From: Parachlamydiales bacterium | GTDB lineage: Bacteria > Chlamydiota > Chlamydiia > Chlamydiales > Rhabdochlamydiaceae | Assembly: GCA_023265455.1 (NCBI GenBank) | Contig: JAHFTQ010000005.1 | Coordinates: 62,001-126,000, forward strand | DNA length: 64,000 nt | Direction: 5' to 3' | In this document: positions 1 to 8,212 of the stretch, one piece after another | Layout of the letters: each line of letters starts with the position of its first letter | Position numbering within the stretch: the first letter of the stretch is position 1 | Notes under the pieces: model-generated | What the model saw: the letters and a program-made list of their open reading frames with translations, nothing else | What the model was told of the DNA's origin: nothing | The model's database searches: none | Translations under genes and position numbers: made by a program

Positions 1-1618
1 CAGTCATCACGCGAATCGGCAGAGGGCTGATCCAGAGGGGAAATCTTCCGACAAAGTGTTCGATCAAGATGCCGAAAAATCTCTCAATGGAGCCAAATAC
101 CGCTCGGTGTAGCATGACGGGCCTTTTGAGTGTTCCGTCTTTATCCATATATTCGAGCTCGAATTTTTCGGGAAGGGCCATGTCAAGTTGAATAGTGCCA
201 CATTGCCACGATCTTCCTAAGGCATCGCGGATGTGGATGTCGATTTTAGGTCCATAGAATGCGCCGTCGCCTTCATTAATGCGGAACGGCTCGCCCCACT
301 CTTCGAGGGCTTCTTGGAGTCCTTTGGTGGCGACTTCCCAATCGTCATCAGAGCCGATGCTGTCCTTAGGTCGTGTGGAGAGCTCTAGTCGGTAAGAGAG
401 ACCAAACGTGTCGTAAATCTCTTCGACAAGGCCTAAGATTCCGAGAATTTCAGATTTAATGTCGGAGGGTTGCATGAAGAGGTGAGCGTCATCTTGATGG
501 AAACTCCGGACACGAAATAGTCCTGAGAGAGCGCCCGACGCTTCATGACGATGGACGTGGCCGATCTCGGCGTAGCGTAAAGGCAAATCACGGTAGCTAT
601 GAGTCTCTGTTTTATAATACAGCATGCAGCCGGGGCAGTTCATCGGCTTGATTGCAAATCCTCGCTCTTCGATTTCAAAGCTGTACATGTTCTCACGGTA
701 GTGGGTCCAATGTCCCGAGCGCTGCCACAGCTCTTGTCCCATGAGAAGCGGGGTTTTAATTTCTACATAGCCTGATTTAAGAAGAAGGGCGCGTAAAAAA
801 TCGACAAGGCGGTTCCAGATCACCATTCCTTTGGGATGGATGAAGGGAATGCCGGGAGCCTCTTCTTCCAGAGAAAAAAGGCCGAGTTTGGGGCCGAGGA
901 TTTTATGATCCCGTTTTTTGGCTTCTTCCAAGAGATGAAGGTATTCTTTGAGGAGTTTGCGATCAGGAAATGAGATCGCGTAGACGCGGGTGATCATCTC
1001 TCGGGTAGGATCGCCCTTCCAATAAGCGCCGGAGGTTTTTAGCACTTTGAACGCTTTGATTTTCCCTAGGTTGGCAAGGTGCGGGCCTCTGCAGAGATCG
1101 AAAAATTCTCCTTGCTCGTAGCCGGTAATGGGCCCCTCTTCGAACCCTTCAATCAGTTCAACTTTGTACTTGTTTGACTGAAAACGATTTTTTGCGTCTT
1201 TTTTGTCTTTGAAGAGATGCCGTTTGACGGTGTATTTTTCATCGACAATTTTTTGCACTTCTTTTTCGATTCTTTCGAAATCGGCTTCGGTGATCGTGAC
1301 ATTGGCAAAATCGTAGTAGAACCCATTTTCAAGGGGAGGTCCAACGGTCGGCTTAGCCTCCGGAAAAAGGCGCAAGATGGCTTGGGCCAGCACGTGAGCT
1401 GAAGAGTGCCAAAACACCTCTTTTCCTTTAGGGTCATCAAAAGATAAAAATTTAACTTGATCTTTGTCTTTCAGCCGGTGGTCGAGGTCATAGAGGGTTC
1501 CATTGATCTCAACGGAGACGGCTTCATGGGGAGCTTTTAGATTCAGCTTGTCGGCAAGTTCTTTGGCAGAGCATTCTTCAGGAAGCTCCATCCATGCATT
1601 ATTGATTTGTATTTGCAT
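1..1618 (-). CDS. thrS: threonine--tRNA ligase, partial (3' end outside window)
   Basis: Charges tRNA-Thr with threonine in the cytosol. About 539 codons are visible from the ATG at 1618. In order they hold an N-terminal TGS-like domain (residues 1-62), an editing domain with the HxxxH signature (H71, H75), and the class II catalytic core with the zinc-binding cysteine in MNCPGC (about C328). The sequence leaves the window at the start of the C-terminal anticodon-binding domain, so the end and stop are not seen. The gene diverges from the gene starting at 1640, with only about 20 bp between the two starts, so the promoters must overlap coding sequence. Identification is secure from the motifs. 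Confidence 0.97.
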   Translation of the reverse strand, partial: MQIQINNAWMELPEECSAKELADKLNLKAPHEAVSVEINGTLYDLDHRLKDKDQVKFLSFDDPKGKEVFWHSSAHVLAQAILRLFPEAKPTVGPPLENGFYYDFANVTITEADFERIEKEVQKIVDEKYTVKRHLFKDKKDAKNRFQSNKYKVELIEGFEEGPITGYEQGEFFDLCRGPHLANLGKIKAFKVLKTSGAYWKGDPTREMITRVYAISFPDRKLLKEYLHLLEEAKKRDHKILGPKLGLFSLEEEAPGIPFIHPKGMVIWNRLVDFLRALLLKSGYVEIKTPLLMGQELWQRSGHWTHYRENMYSFEIEERGFAIKPMNCPGCMLYYKTETHSYRDLPLRYAEIGHVHRHEASGALSGLFRVRSFHQDDAHLFMQPSDIKSEILGILGLVEEIYDTFGLSYRLELSTRPKDSIGSDDDWEVATKGLQEALEEWGEPFRINEGDGAFYGPKIDIHIRDALGRSWQCGTIQLDMALPEKFELEYMDKDGTLKRPVMLHRAVFGSIERFFGILIEHFVGRFPLWISPLPIRVMT

Positions 1619-1639
1619 AATGGGAATGAGTATAATCTA

Positions 1640-3514
1640 ATGATGGATTTTTCGCAGATTCAAAATTCTTATGCCGCTGAGGCCCGGAGATTAGCCGAGC
1701 AGTTGATCGATGAGCACGGGAGCCCGCATGCGTTTCACGGCTCTAGTCTAGAGCATCAGCAAAATTTTTTAAAAAAGTGGAAGTCTGATCCGCAATTTGT
1801 CAAAAAATTCCGGAGGTTTTCTCTGCCGCTTTGTCACAAAAGAGCAGAAGAGATGGTCCGCTTGTCACTTCAGTTGCCACATTCAACTTCTTTAAAAGAT
1901 TTTCATGTCAAACGCGCAGCGATCGCTGCTTGCCTCACTCCGCTCAGACAAACGATTGGCTCTTGTTTTGCAACAGCCCCTGCGATTTTGGTTCAGCTGC
2001 ATCATCTCGATCTTTTTGTTGACGATCTGTATGAGCTCCTCACAACGGGACGGCTAAAGAGAGTTGTGGAGGGCCAAGAGTATGCGGTTCCTCTTTGTCC
2101 CACTTTGAGCTCTGGCAATGCCCTTCTCAAGGCATGGGAGTTCACGCTGGCTTCCTTCTGTGATATCAAGACTGAATTTTCCAGGTGGAATCTGTCGTGG
2201 AGTTTAGGGCTTGATCCTCAGCAGCCTGGCGGAATCGGAGAGGTGATCTACCGTGCTTTGGAAGAGGGTCTTCAAGAGGCTAATCAAAAAGCTGGGGAGT
2301 TTCATCAATCAGCGCTCGAAGCGTTCGATCAGCTTAAAGTGACAGAGAGGCTTCTTCGCCAAGCGGGGACGGAAGCTGAAATCCGCCGCTGGCGGCTTGA
2401 AGAGCAGTCCCGGCTTTATCACATGAGGTCTTGTGAAGAGCTTAGAGATGTGCAGCAGCTCAAAGCGGGTGCTTATGCGAGGTTTTTCCCTTTTCTTATG
2501 GGACAGTATACAAAAAAGTTTCAAGACTACTTTCAAGAGATTTACGATCCTGAAATGGTCGAGGTTTCTAAAGATCCTTACGAAGATCAAAGAGCTGGGT
2601 TTAGGTTGGTTTATAAACATGGCCGTAGCGATAGCTCGCTTTGGACGTCGATTCATGAGGCGCAAAGCTTTGTCAAATCGTTAGTCGATTTTTTGACGGT
2701 AACCGAACCGTTGATAGTGGAAAGCTGTGAAACAAACGAAGAAAAAAAGATTCTAGAAGAGGTGACAACGCGGGTGATCCAGCATGTGCAGTCCGATCTT
2801 TTTATCCATTCAGCTTTAGAAAAAGCAGCGGGAAAAGGGCGCACTCCTTGGTCGTATCTTTCAGGAGGAACCCTCGAGCAGTGGATGTCGATTTATTTCC
2901 GCGAATCTTCTCCTCCTGCAAAAGAGATCCGTGAAGTTGAAAATGCCATGGAGCTTTTTGTTTTTCTTCTCGATACCTTGAAAGCGCTTCCCCATGCCCT
3001 TTGCGATCAGTTTATCCAAGATCCTTCGAAAAGGCTTCTCATCGAATCACCGACCCATGTCTTTACACTGCTGCCAGGACTGGATTTTTTTCAGAAAGGG
3101 TGGCTAGATCGGGGGTTTACTTACACGTGGATCCGAGACAATTTTTTAATTCCCGCTCAAGAGTTTTACGAAAAAAAAATCCTCTCTTTAGAAGAGCAGC
3201 GTGAAATTTTGCGCCGTCTTTCTATGCGGGCAGATGTGACAACTCGTCTGTCAGTTATCCAGTTTTGCCAGCGATTTGCTTCCGATAGTTTACCAGCTTT
3301 TCTTCATCAGATTCTAAAAGCTCCCGCTTGCGTCTTTTCAGATACGAATTGGCAAGACAGGTATTTTGCTTTCGTCGTCTCTCCCCTTACCCTTCAGCTC
3401 GAAATGTGGGTATGTGATAAGACAGGTGCACTAGCCGCTCCGCTTCCCCTCATCAAGACATGGTTCGGCAAAGGCAAACAGTTCATCTGGACCATCTACA
3501 CAAAAAAACTTTAG
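1640..3514 (+). CDS. large chlamydial hypothetical protein with a papain-like C/H/N pattern
   Basis: The protein has 624 residues from the ATG at 1640; a TTG at 1607 would overlap thrS and is less likely. It has no signal peptide or membrane segment. Residues 104-112 read QTIGSCFAT, which resembles the Q...GSCWA active-site block of papain-family (C1) peptidases. A THVFTLLPG segment (H473) and a DTNW segment (N570) follow in the order expected for a Cys-His-Asn triad, but with large insertions. The peptidase idea is inference; the family is not one I can name. The gene lies next to thrS. Its last 198 bp occur again at 4987-5184. Confidence 0.8.
   Translation: MMDFSQIQNSYAAEARRLAEQLIDEHGSPHAFHGSSLEHQQNFLKKWKSDPQFVKKFRRFSLPLCHKRAEEMVRLSLQLPHSTSLKDFHVKRAAIAACLTPLRQTIGSCFATAPAILVQLHHLDLFVDDLYELLTTGRLKRVVEGQEYAVPLCPTLSSGNALLKAWEFTLASFCDIKTEFSRWNLSWSLGLDPQQPGGIGEVIYRALEEGLQEANQKAGEFHQSALEAFDQLKVTERLLRQAGTEAEIRRWRLEEQSRLYHMRSCEELRDVQQLKAGAYARFFPFLMGQYTKKFQDYFQEIYDPEMVEVSKDPYEDQRAGFRLVYKHGRSDSSLWTSIHEAQSFVKSLVDFLTVTEPLIVESCETNEEKKILEEVTTRVIQHVQSDLFIHSALEKAAGKGRTPWSYLSGGTLEQWMSIYFRESSPPAKEIREVENAMELFVFLLDTLKALPHALCDQFIQDPSKRLLIESPTHVFTLLPGLDFFQKGWLDRGFTYTWIRDNFLIPAQEFYEKKILSLEEQREILRRLSMRADVTTRLSVIQFCQRFASDSLPAFLHQILKAPACVFSDTNWQDRYFAFVVSPLTLQLEMWVCDKTGALAAPLPLIKTWFGKGKQFIWTIYTKKL
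3317..3514 (+). repeat. 198-bp direct repeat, copy 1 (3' end of the 624-aa gene)
   Basis: This stretch matches 4987-5184 without gaps, with about 18 mismatches in 198 positions (about 91 percent identity, counted by hand). It covers the last 65 codons including the stop. Only three amino acids differ between the two translated copies, so most changes are synonymous. Confidence 0.95.
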
Positions 3515-3629
3515 AAAAAACTTGAGTCTTGCTCCTGTATATCAAGCTATTTCGTCGAAACAGGTCAGCAAGAAGGCCATTTTTCTCTATGGATTAAGAT
3601 CTCTGAGGAGCTACTAGCAACTTAGGCTA

Positions 3630-4319
3630 TTATTGTTTAAGCCCGCTTAATTTTTTCTTATATTCACTTAAAAATTCGGCGGTCTCATGCGTTTTATTGA
3701 CTTCTGTTAGCAAGCTCTCATCCTCCCGATTAACATTGAGGGTTTCCGTAACTCTCGCAAGATTTTCTCGCAAAGTTTTGTTTTCCATTGCAAAGTTCTC
3801 ATTAACTTGATTTGCCTGTTCGACGACAACCTGGAATTCTTCTTTAGTTGTTTGAAGTTGATTTGTATTTACAACCAACCCAATTTTATATTGGTTGAAA
3901 TCTTCATAAGATTTATTTAACTTTTCAATGACCAGCACTCGCTCTTGTTTAACATCAGCAAGATTGGCATTAAGCACATTAATTCTTTGATTTAGGGCCT
4001 CATTACTTTTTCTGCACTCTATAACCGCATCTTCATAATCCCTGCTTGGAATCTTTCTCCATAAACAACAACCCCCAATACAAGTGACCACAACAACCCC
4101 CGTAGAAAATATGCCTAGCATGCTTGATGGAAGCTGAGTAGGGACATAAAATCCAACAAAAGATATCACTCCTGCAACAAGACCGGTTCCAATTAATGCA
4201 CCTGAGATACGATATAAGATTTTTCTCCCTTTCCACTGAAATTCCTGATTTGTTTCTACTTGCCCAATTGATGAATAAACCATCGAACCTAATTTACTTA
4301 TTAAAGCCTGGGTCGCCAT
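3630..4319 (-). CDS. Inc-like protein: bilobed hydrophobic domain plus coiled coil
   Basis: The protein has 229 residues. The ATG at 4319 is preceded by AGGAGGG at good spacing; an upstream TTG is possible. Two hydrophobic segments (about residues 37-59 and 67-87) are separated by a short loop, which is the bilobed arrangement typical of chlamydial inclusion membrane (Inc) proteins. Residues 95-225 are rich in Glu, Lys, Asn and Gln with heptad-like spacing, so they probably form a coiled coil, as in IncA. It lies 2 bp after the coiled-coil gene 4322-4900, so the two are probably co-transcribed. It sits between the two 198-bp repeats. The Inc assignment is inference from topology only. Confidence 0.75.
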   Translation of the reverse strand: MATQALISKLGSMVYSSIGQVETNQEFQWKGRKILYRISGALIGTGLVAGVISFVGFYVPTQLPSSMLGIFSTGVVVVTCIGGCCLWRKIPSRDYEDAVIECRKSNEALNQRINVLNANLADVKQERVLVIEKLNKSYEDFNQYKIGLVVNTNQLQTTKEEFQVVVEQANQVNENFAMENKTLRENLARVTETLNVNREDESLLTEVNKTHETAEFLSEYKKKLSGLKQ

Positions 4320-4321
4320 AA

Positions 4322-4900
4322 TCAACCCTCCTTTTCTGCTTCGAGTTCTCGAACGCGTTGTTTTAATTTATCTGCCTCTTTGCTGAACTCTTTGACTAGA
4401 TCTTTAGCTTCATTCAGTTGTTCGCTTAATGTTCTATTTTCCCTTTCCAGGTTGCTGCTGTGTACAAATTCACCAAGTCTATCATTGAAAGTATGTAATT
4501 CTTCCACCATTTCTTCTGCATTGTCAACGTTTTCTTGGTAGTTAACTTGCGTCGCGTTTAACTGATTAGCGGTTGCATTCATTTCGCCAATTGAACGAGC
4601 AGCAACTTCCTGAGTTATTTCTATCTCTTCAAGAACTTCTTCTAAATTATGAAGAGCTTCACGTTCTTGATTGACTTCTTGGTTTTCACGATTGATTTCA
4701 TGAAAGGCGTGATTTCTTTCTCCTTGCCTTTCATTAAACATTGCACGAATACCTTCCCTTAAAAACGCATCAAACACCTTTTCCCGAGCTTCGGAATTTC
4801 CTAACAACTGTGCTTTCGTTAAAGTTACAACATCAGTAGATGAAAGCATACCCCAAGTACCTGCTGCAACAAATTTCCCAAATCCCCAAATAGAAGCCAT
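4322..4900 (-). CDS. coiled-coil hypothetical protein
   Basis: The protein has 192 residues from the ATG at 4900, chosen because AGGAGGAG lies just upstream; a longer reading frame to 4942 lacks this support. Residues 1-55 are mixed with no clear membrane segment. Residues 60-190 are strongly Glu/Asn/Gln/Lys-rich and predicted coiled coil. It is the first gene of a two-gene unit with the Inc-like gene at 3630-4319. No family is recognised. The shared coiled-coil character suggests the two products may interact, which is inference. Confidence 0.75.
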   Translation of the reverse strand: MASIWGFGKFVAAGTWGMLSSTDVVTLTKAQLLGNSEAREKVFDAFLREGIRAMFNERQGERNHAFHEINRENQEVNQEREALHNLEEVLEEIEITQEVAARSIGEMNATANQLNATQVNYQENVDNAEEMVEELHTFNDRLGEFVHSSNLERENRTLSEQLNEAKDLVKEFSKEADKLKQRVRELEAEKEG

Positions 4901-4971
4901 ATTTCTCCTCCTCTTGTTTTTAAGTAAGAGTTGTAACTCCAATATGATTAAATTGGAATAAAGTTTTATCT

Positions 4972-5184
4972 ATGAATGTGGAAGACAAAGCTCCGGCTTG
5001 CGTCTTTTCAGATACGAATTGGCAAGACAGGTATTTTGCTTTCGTAGTCTCTCCTCTCACGCTTCAGCTCGAAATGTGGGTGTGTGATAAGACAGGTGCT
5101 TTAGCTGCTACGCTTCCCCTCATCAAAACTTGGTTCGGCAAAGGCAAGCAATTCACCTGGACTATCTACACAAAAAAGATTTAG
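4972..5184 (+). pseudogene. truncated copy of the C-terminus of the 624-aa gene
   Basis: This 70-codon frame has an ATG at 4972, a unique start of about six residues and then 64 residues nearly identical to the end of the protein encoded at 1640-3514 (three differences). It has no convincing ribosome binding site and lacks the rest of the protein. It is most simply a duplicated 3' fragment. The near absence of replacement changes leaves open recent duplication, gene conversion, or expression as a small protein. Confidence 0.7.
4987..5184 (+). repeat. 198-bp direct repeat, copy 2
   Basis: This is the second copy of the sequence at 3317-3514, in the same orientation and about 91 percent identical. 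Together the copies bracket a 1.47-kb segment carrying the two coiled-coil/Inc-like genes on the opposite strand. Confidence 0.95.
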
Positions 5185-5201
5185 ACAGGCTAGAAAGCGA
5201 A

Positions 5202-5225
5202 AAACCTCAGCAACCGCTGAGGTTT
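5202..5225 (-). terminator. intrinsic terminator candidate after the PIN gene
   Basis: AAACCTCAGC and GCTGAGGTTT form a perfect 10-bp stem with an AACC tetraloop (read on the plus strand). On the minus strand the stem is followed by a short U-rich stretch. It lies about 80 bp past the stop of the PIN-domain gene and would end that transcript. Confidence 0.6.
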
Positions 5226-5231
5226 GACGCC

Positions 5232-5249
5232 GATCGGGAGCTCCCGATC
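5232..5249. repeat. perfect 18-bp palindrome
   Basis: GATCGGGAGCTCCCGATC is a perfect palindrome with no spacer. It lies between the terminator-like hairpin and the end of the PIN gene. With no loop it is more like a protein-binding site or recombination site than an RNA hairpin. Its role is unknown. Confidence 0.6.
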
Positions 5250-5306
5250 CACTTATTGGATTCCAGTTTGTCTGAGTTGTGAGAAAATATCAAGGGTGTT
5301 GCATGG

Positions 5307-5846
5307 TTATTTGCTAAAAATCACCTGAGATTTACATTCTGATTCTTGGGCTCCCTCGTTCAACATTTTTTCAAAAAGCAGCCTAGAATGTCTCTTCAGG
5401 CCAGGGTTAACTTTAATTCCAATGCTCTCAAAGAGATCTTGCAAGGCAATGCCCTGGCATTCTAGGTTTAAAACCCCTAAACATTTAATCGCAAGCTGAT
5501 CTGCTGTGCAAAACAGGTAGGGGTTGTTTTCTCTAAACGCATGTAAAAATGCGATGGCTTCTCGCTCTCCTTCATCAATTCCCTCTAGAAATGAGTCCCT
5601 TAAAACATTTTGCAAAGCATTGTATGTCTCAATAGAAACAGAGAGTTCTTCAATTTTTTGATCTACAACATCTTTGTTCAGGTTAATAGGCAATTTTTGG
5701 CCCTGGCTATCTCTATAAAATCTAGCTTCGCGTAGGATGATGGGAGTCACTGCTCCGTGGCATGCTTGAAGGACTGAATCCCACAATGAAAGCTGATGTA
5801 GTTCGATGATGATATTTGCATCAAATAAGATCTTTTGCTTAGACAT
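5307..5846 (-). CDS. PIN-domain protein, probable toxin or nuclease partner
   Basis: The protein has 179 residues. Acidic residues typical of PIN-type RNases are visible: D9 in LFDANIII, the DEGEREA block near residues 90-97, and an aspartate in TADQLA near residue 116. The gene overlaps the 3' end of the XRE-ImmA/IrrE gene by 8 bp, so the two are translationally coupled with the regulator first. PIN proteins in such pairs usually act as Mg-dependent ribonucleases; that function here is inferred from family and context. The C-terminal 50 residues extend beyond the PIN core. Confidence 0.8.
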   Translation of the reverse strand: MSKQKILFDANIIIELHQLSLWDSVLQACHGAVTPIILREARFYRDSQGQKLPINLNKDVVDQKIEELSVSIETYNALQNVLRDSFLEGIDEGEREAIAFLHAFRENNPYLFCTADQLAIKCLGVLNLECQGIALQDLFESIGIKVNPGLKRHSRLLFEKMLNEGAQESECKSQVIFSK

Positions 5847-6948
5847 TCAATTCGACAAAGCCATATTCATTAAACAAATTAGATAAATCGCACAAATCAA
5901 TGTTCAAAAGTTTTGCTGCCTTTGCCCTTGTGATCTTTACATGTTCACAAGCGAGGTAGACAAGGCGTACAAATTTGCGCTTCAAAGGATGGACAACGCT
6001 GAAAGAAGTTTTTGTGGGGGGGCTCTTTGGTAAAAGAGAATCAATCTCATTGAACTGCTTTTCAGTAATAAGTCTTACATTAAGAAGACGATAGAGCAGG
6101 GCTTTTTTGGAGACCTGAAATTGTTCGGATAAAGCGATCACATCGGCAGGGCCCATCGCTTGAGAAGCACAAATTTTTTCAACTTCCGACTGAAGTTTTT
6201 CCTGAGGAATTAACAAACCTGCAGCAAAAGCGTCAGCCAGTTGTTCATTTTTTTTATGAAATTTCGGGTCGGAATCAATGAGCTGAAGCATTTCCAAATC
6301 CCATGTGATTAGATGAAATAATTCATGTGCAATACTGAAATATTGTCGAGGTTCGATGTTCCGACCATTAATGAAAATGAAACATCCCTTTTCAGATCTA
6401 GAACATGCAGCAGAAGGCTCAATGTCTTCATGATCTACAATAAATTTAATATCGTAACGATCTTCTAATACTCCGACCAGTTGAGTAACTGGAAAGTCAC
6501 CCAAGCCCATATGCTGCCGAATCGTTCCCGCTAACGTATAGGCATCTTCGAAAGTAAATTTCTTAATATCAATTTTCTTGAGAGTCAGCTCTTCGAAAAC
6601 CGCAGCAGATTCTCTTTCAGAACCAGAAACCGTCTGTTCGATCCACACATAGTTTGCGCATTCACTTAAAAAACGGGCCTCGAGCAATTTCTCATCTTGT
6701 TCTGGTTTTTTCCGCCAGAGCACGTAGGATGATTCGGATAGTTCTTTGTTGCCTAATAAAACGTCCATATTGACGGACAAAAAATTTGCGATTTTTTGGA
6801 GTTCCCAAACCTTAACCTCGCGGCTGCCTTGCTCTATCTCGCTAACAATTTGATGATGGTTCCACCCAACAGCCTTAGCCAGCTTCTCTTGAGAAACCTT
6901 TTTACGCTCTCGCTCTGCCTTAATTCGTTTGCCAAGTTCAGCTTTCAT
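5839..6948 (-). CDS. XRE-family HTH regulator fused to an ImmA/IrrE zinc peptidase
   Basis: The protein has 369 residues from the ATG at 6948, preferred over the ATG at 6978 because GGTGG lies just upstream. Residues 1-65 form a Cro/C1-type helix-turn-helix (KVSQEKLAKAVGW...). The ImmA/IrrE metallopeptidase domain follows with the zinc motif HELFH (H208 to H212). In this family the peptidase domain cleaves or controls a repressor. The downstream overlapping PIN gene makes a toxin-antitoxin-like or stress-response pair likely. The last ~100 residues contain another possible DNA-binding helix pair (KITRAKAAKLLNIDLCDLS). Confidence 0.88.
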   Translation of the reverse strand: MKAELGKRIKAERERKKVSQEKLAKAVGWNHHQIVSEIEQGSREVKVWELQKIANFLSVNMDVLLGNKELSESSYVLWRKKPEQDEKLLEARFLSECANYVWIEQTVSGSERESAAVFEELTLKKIDIKKFTFEDAYTLAGTIRQHMGLGDFPVTQLVGVLEDRYDIKFIVDHEDIEPSAACSRSEKGCFIFINGRNIEPRQYFSIAHELFHLITWDLEMLQLIDSDPKFHKKNEQLADAFAAGLLIPQEKLQSEVEKICASQAMGPADVIALSEQFQVSKKALLYRLLNVRLITEKQFNEIDSLLPKSPPTKTSFSVVHPLKRKFVRLVYLACEHVKITRAKAAKLLNIDLCDLSNLFNEYGFVELNV

Positions 6949-7120
6949 GACACCACCATTTGTAAGAAATTCTTGCATTTTAACTGTATTCTAATTCATA
7001 TAATCAATGTTTTGCAAGATAATATTGCAATTTAGGTGGTTTTAAAAAACATATGAGTCAAGCCGCTTTACAGGAAATATTCATAACATGCTCGTTTATA
7101 AAAACTTACTTATGAAACCA

Positions 7121-7420
7121 TCATGCAACAGGAAACTTAGCTTTAATCATAGGCTCCAAATCTACACCAAAATGGTGAGCTAAGATCAAGGAGTTGCCAA
7201 CTAGGCTTGCGACATCAGAGGCAAATTTGCTTTTCAAATCTTCTGTTGCAGTTTTACGTTTTTTTTCTGAACCGCGGAGTTCAAGAAATGCGCGTGTCAG
7301 TTCACCGAGCTCTTCTTGGATTTTAAAAAGATAAAATTCATCATCTCGATGAATTTGGTGTTTTTCTGCATATTGACTCCAAGCTTTTTCGCAATGAAGT
7401 GCGATCTCTTTTAGATTCAT
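7121..7420 (-). CDS. MazG-like nucleotide pyrophosphohydrolase family protein
   Basis: The 99-residue protein has the all-alpha MazG-type signature QEELGELTRAFLEL followed by a second helix with KFASDVASLVG, resembling the EExxE...ExxD metal-binding pattern of dNTP pyrophosphatases, though the second motif is imperfect. GGGAGC precedes the ATG at 7420. It is the last gene of the operon TetR, zinc ribbon, hemerythrin, MazG-like, 1 bp after the hemerythrin stop. Activity on a damaged or signalling nucleotide is plausible but inferred. Confidence 0.7.
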   Translation of the reverse strand: MNLKEIALHCEKAWSQYAEKHQIHRDDEFYLFKIQEELGELTRAFLELRGSEKKRKTATEDLKSKFASDVASLVGNSLILAHHFGVDLEPMIKAKFPVA

Positions 7421-7421
7421 C

Positions 7422-7952
7422 TTATTTAGCTCCCTGTAGCATTTTCGTTAACTCAGGAAGGCTAAGGCCGAAAGCAAGAAATTTTAGATTCGCTACGCTT
7501 TGCTCTGGAGTGCGGCTCTTTTTATAGGCAGTCATGACGTCAGCAAGCCTTGCATCATCAAAATATTTCCACAAAATATCTACCTGCATGGTCTCCTCTT
7601 CGTCTTGGTGCGTTAGATAGGAGGCAATAAATCGATTCAGCTCAGGGTAAAGCTCTTTCCAATCTTTTTCATTGAGAATGTGTTCGAGTTTATTCAGTTC
7701 TTTTTCAAGGTCGTCGTGTTCATGCTCAATGACAGATATTTGATCTCCTATTTCATGGAAAAGAGGGTGAATAAATGTCGTCTCATTGACGGAGTGTTCT
7801 CTCAAGTGAAAAATCATACTTCTTAACTCCTGTTCAATGGAGTTAACTTCTTTCTCATCAGAAAAATCTGCACGACCTATTCTGGAAGAGAGAGCGAATA
7901 AATGGGCTCGTTGTGCTTTGTGGATAAACGTATAAAGATCAATTCTAGACAT
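7422..7952 (-). CDS. hemerythrin-like (HHE) domain protein
   Basis: The 176-residue protein has histidines and acidic residues spaced as in the hemerythrin four-helix bundle: H49 and H53, H62 and H66, H77 and H79, and H115 followed by E118-E120 in THQDEEE. Such domains bind a di-iron centre and sense or handle O2, NO or iron. The ATG at 7952 is preceded by GGAG and overlaps the upstream zinc-ribbon gene by 8 bp. Which ligand it binds cannot be told from sequence. Confidence 0.8.
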   Translation of the reverse strand: MSRIDLYTFIHKAQRAHLFALSSRIGRADFSDEKEVNSIEQELRSMIFHLREHSVNETTFIHPLFHEIGDQISVIEHEHDDLEKELNKLEHILNEKDWKELYPELNRFIASYLTHQDEEETMQVDILWKYFDDARLADVMTAYKKSRTPEQSVANLKFLAFGLSLPELTKMLQGAK

Positions 7953-8202
7953 TATGATTTCTCCAAGTTGGTTGTTTTTTTAGAAGGTCCTTAGCCATTT
8001 CTAGGGCTGCCTGTACGTGGATTCCTTGGGCATGCACAAGATAATTAGCTGTGTCACTCAAAATCTCTTCATAGGGTTTTAATTGGCCCTGGCTATTGGT
8101 GCAGTGGGAGCAAAATTTTTGATTGACATCCCCCAAAGCGTAATCTGATGCGCTTTTAAAGGGCATGCCGCAGGAATAACAAGAGGGGCAAGTTTGGTTC
8201 AT
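7945..8202 (-). CDS. small zinc-ribbon protein
   Basis: The 85-residue protein begins with C5, C8 and C11 (in CYSCGMP), then C31 and C34 (in FCSHC), matching the putative zinc-ribbon family whose members start CxSCGMP and continue with YCSYCYQ. AAGGAG precedes the ATG at 8202 and lies at the end of the TetR gene. The C-terminal half is helical. It is second in the four-gene operon and overlaps the hemerythrin-like gene. Confidence 0.8.
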   Translation of the reverse strand: MNQTCPSCYSCGMPFKSASDYALGDVNQKFCSHCTNSQGQLKPYEEILSDTANYLVHAQGIHVQAALEMAKDLLKKQPTWRNHNV

Positions 8203-8212
8203 ATGGGACTCC

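Noticed and set aside
1153..1440. Minus-strand and plus-strand frames inside thrS
   Set aside because: They lie in other frames of a clearly conserved synthetase and lack ribosome binding sites.
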